Both the position numbers and the translations under genes were made by a program. A stretch of DNA of 64,000 nucleotides, taken from contig CM067447.1 in NCBI GenBank assembly GCA_034508935.3, positions 28,500,509-28,564,508 of the forward strand, in the 5' to 3' direction. Every line of letters starts with the position of its first letter. Position 1 is the stretch's first letter. Shown piece by piece: positions 60,761 through 64,000 of this stretch. Under the pieces are notes generated by a model that had not been told where the DNA came from, did not search any database, and saw only the letters and a list, made by a program, of their open reading frames with translations. Source of the DNA: Berghia stephanieae. Taxonomy: Eukaryota; Mollusca; Gastropoda; Nudibranchia; Aeolidiidae.

Positions 60761-61090
60761 TTTTGTTTGTTTGTTGCTTTAGGTCTCTTCCAACACAATT
60801 GAGGTTATATGAGAGACCGCTGAAACAAAAAAAACAAGCAATCCAACAAAATAGTACAAATGTCAATCAAAATCATAACCTAAATTATAAATAACCAAGA
60901 ACAAACAGGCAGAGGATTTACAGGAAAAAAAATATCCCCTGTCAAAAATACAATCACAAACCAAAGAAGCAGGATAGGCTAGTAAAGAGAAGAAGAAACG
61001 ACATCACTATCGGATCGTACACCCATGCGAACATCATAGGTATATGATTCAAGGGTGATGCTCCCATCCAACCACCCGCTCCAAAATTGT
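60761..61090 (+). repeat. Diverged relative of the ~520 bp repeat
   Basis: A leader-like hairpin GGTCTCTTCCAACACAATTG ... GGTTATATGAGAGACC and AGAGGATTTACAGGAAAAAA share the layout, but not the exact sequence, of the 55-60 kb copies. Likely a sister subfamily. Confidence 0.55.
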
Positions 61091-64000
61091 GGTGAGTTAA
61101 AAAAATATATAACAGCCAAAGAATTTATACATTTAAAAAAAATATTTTTTACAAAATTTATTGAAAACGCTAATGACACTATATTTTCTACTCTACTAGT
61201 TCCCCTGTCCTTTTAAATTGAAATTTATCAGATGATCAATGTTACATTTGATCACAAATGGAGAAGAGTAAGATCTTTATAAACCATTCCCATACTCACA
61301 TTAATTTCACAATGACAATTAACCAATCTCATTGTATACAGCATATGCAAAGAAGTCATAACTATAATCTCGTCCTTTTTGATTTTCATCGAAACATCAA
61401 TAATATGCCATAAATACATGAAAAAATACACACACAAAAAGATACAAAACTATATGCCACAATTTTACGATTTGTTTTGTAAGTATATATCAAGTATCTA
61501 CTTGTAAATTTTATCATTTGTAATTTAAAGTAAAGCTTTGTATCAAATAATCCAAACCAAAATCTTTGGCACATAAAATACAATCGATATTCACATTTCC
61601 CAATCCTTTTAAAAATCATTTTTGCTCTTGGCTATGTATAAAATATTGTAAATATATGCGCTTCTCAAATACTCATTTTGTGTAAACAGCCTGCAATCAC
61701 TACCATCTGCCAAATTTTAATAAGATTGAAAAGCTGAATAGGACAAATTTGATTCAACATGAATTGTTTGATCTCTTTGAAACTATTTCACAAAACAATG
61801 AATTAATTTTGACACTTTTTGCTAAATACATAAGTATTCATTTCTTTCTTTGCCTCTGGTAAAAAGACAGTGAAACAAAAACTTACAAAATACTTAACAA
61901 TGAATTTTAAAAAATCTGCTCACGTCAATCCAGCCCACGCAACCGTTTTTATTGTTTTATTATTGCCTGAGGAAGAGATGGCGCATCAAGCTTTCTTGTT
62001 ACATATTTTGCTCATTTTTAAATGTTGATTTATTATTCTTTGTTAAAATTGACTACAGTTATTGGAGTGAAGAAAAACGTTGCATTGATATTTGAGCATT
62101 AATCAAAGGAAAAGTAAACTCTCGTACATTATCAACAATTGGTTATGTTACTAGAAATTTAAATAAATGTTTTTAAAGCTTTGATACAATTTATAAATTA
62201 TTTTACTACTCTTTGTTAAATTCTTTTGCATTGTTTGTTCACACGATAAAAGACCTATGAACCAACAGCTTGAATGGCAACTGTTTGTTTTCCATTGCAG
62301 TCAACAAATGGCTGAAACCGATTTCCTCACACAAAGGTCTATCAAGTGTTGAATCCAAGATTTTTTTCTCCTCACATAATTAATAGAAAAATAAAAAAAT
62401 AAAAATCTCTTCTTAACTAGCAATTTTACAACCAGTGACCACTTACCCATTATCAGATTTCCATTCAAATTTTTATTCATATCATAACAAAATTTTAAAA
62501 ATAAAGCGAGATTAATCATTTACAAGGAAGAATGTATTGGCTAAAATCGATCACTTTAAAACTTATTCATGACACGTCACGCCAGAATGCTCATCATTTT
62601 ACTAGAACCTTTTCAAGTGTCATTATCATAAGTACATTGAATCATTTCATCACAGAACACAAAATTTTGTACAAAGAAAAAAGCCTTAAGTTCAAAGGCC
62701 AGTGGGGTAAGAGTTTTTTCATTGACTGTAGGACAAAATGAATAACAGTGATCGCTTGCTATCCTTTTGATAGGATGCCGGTCTATTGCAAATTACTTTC
62801 TTTCAAATATAACTTGGACCAAACAACCTGATAGAGTGGAGGTAAGGATCAGGAGTAAAAAAAAAAAAAGAACTCTATGCAGTTTAAAACATGGCCTGAT
62901 TTTTACTTTATTTAAGCCCATGCTTTTGTACAGCATACAGAATGCAATTCAAGCACTAATAAACAGATTCCTATTCAAGATAATGTACTATTCTTACCAC
63001 TCTACTCACTTCATCTTGATCATGTGATATTTCACATCAATGATGCATTGCATTTTCTCAAAAAAATTTACACAAAATTTTATTTCAAACAAAATAATGT
63101 CAATGGTAATCTGACATCTAGTATATTTCATGCCAACAACTTCTACTTAGCACCGTTTACATGAAAATTAAAAAAAAAATGAATTGAAAAATGTAATGAT
63201 AAAATCTCCACTATGATCAATCAACATCAATTGAGAGAAGAAAAAGCATTGTACTTGTACAACATATCTTTGATAGCACTAAAACATTCATCTTTCTCCA
63301 TCACAGAATGTAGTGTTGATATTGAAGCTACAGACAGAAAATATTTCGGTCTTTATGAGCATCTGGATTAAACAAAAATTGAACAATATGATGAAAATTT
63401 TCTATGAGTGTTTATGTATTTTGTCCTTCGTATATCTTTGCTTTTCTCTCTGTAATTCTGATTCATGACTTTATAATCGGAATATATTCCTGATATCATT
63501 TTAAAAACTCCTAGCCAATCAATAAAGTAAAAGTCAAGTTTCTTTTAAAAAAAAGCACATATGGGATCCATCTTCTCTGTCAATCACGGTGAACAAGAAC
63601 GACACAAACATTTGAGTTTTATGTCTCAAGTATGAAATTAGATCAAAACTTTTTATAATGAAGAATAAAGATTGATTCTTGATTTGAAAAACAAAAACCA
63701 AAAACATATTTAGTAATTAGAGATTGTTTTGACTTTAAATTCAATTTTTATGTTACCTGTCCACCTGGACAAGTAAGAGTACATTTTTGAGGATCACGTT
63801 TTCTGAAACACTTTAATGACATTCCCATTGTTTTTTGTCTCTCTTTGGTTCAGTGTCAATAAACATGTGCTTGAAAAAGCTGCAGAGAAATCATCAGTTG
63901 TTTATCCAGCCAGGAGGAATGAATTGATATCAATATATGAATTATAGAATTATATCTGGGTTGAATTAACAAAAAACATAGCACTGTACTGTCTTCATAA
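61091..64000. other. Gene-free AT-rich tail of the window
   Basis: No frame with recognisable domains on either strand and no clear repeat ends. It could be a long 3' UTR or intron of a gene beyond the window, but nothing here shows it. Confidence 0.4.

Noticed and set aside
57341-64000. A further host gene in the last 6.6 kb
   Set aside because: Frames are short, AT-driven and without domains, and no plausible exon chain with splice sites could be assembled by eye.

Overview
This window looks like AT-rich metazoan nuclear DNA. A marine mollusc or another lophotrochozoan is my best guess, from the type and density of tRNA-derived SINEs, pogo and piggyBac elements, the LINE tails and long simple repeats; no sequence feature proves the phylum. 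There is no bacterial-type organisation. Host genes have GT/AG introns and occupy little of the window.

Layout. (1) 1-9620 is a pile-up of DNA transposons: the 3' part of a pogo/Tigger-like element, a second pogo-like element whose transposase is split by an intron holding a SINE, an unclassified element remnant, an ~0.8 kb purine tract, and a nearly whole piggyBac element. (2) 9620-19273 is gene-poor, with SINE pieces and two non-autonomous pogo-like elements. (3) 19274-24192 (minus strand) is a two-exon gene for a Spenito/RBM15-type protein (three RRMs plus SPOC). Its 2.7 kb intron holds a direct duplication, a MITE and a fold-back element. (4) 24747-27150, just upstream of that gene, is a ~398 bp tandem array with a tRNA-like module in each unit; it is inverted once and flanked by 13 bp direct repeats. 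(5) 27164-35569 is intergenic, with microsatellites, a LINE fragment and a MITE family. (6) 35570-39524 and 45582-52567 (plus strand) are tandem paralogues of class II glycerate kinase (GLYCTK), with LINE and SINE copies between and within them. (7) 52568-64000 has no recognisable gene; it carries more SINEs, a MITE and a mosaic of a ~520 bp unclassified repeat.

How the pieces relate. The Spenito-like gene would supply the adaptor of the nuclear m6A writer complex. The two GLYCTK genes would act in glycerate, serine and fructose catabolism, probably in mitochondria. GLYCTK copy 2 keeps the family's hallmark residues but carries two single-base frame breaks in G-runs. Copy 1 has an open frame but has lost several of those residues, which suggests functional divergence. 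The most informative mobile-DNA signals are a SINE family sharing its 3' tail with a LINE fragment in the same window, the SINE-like tandem array with target-site-type flanks, and the piggyBac element with ATAA (not TTAA) flanks and five 18 bp palindromes. No LTR retroelement, Polinton or virus-like coding region was seen.
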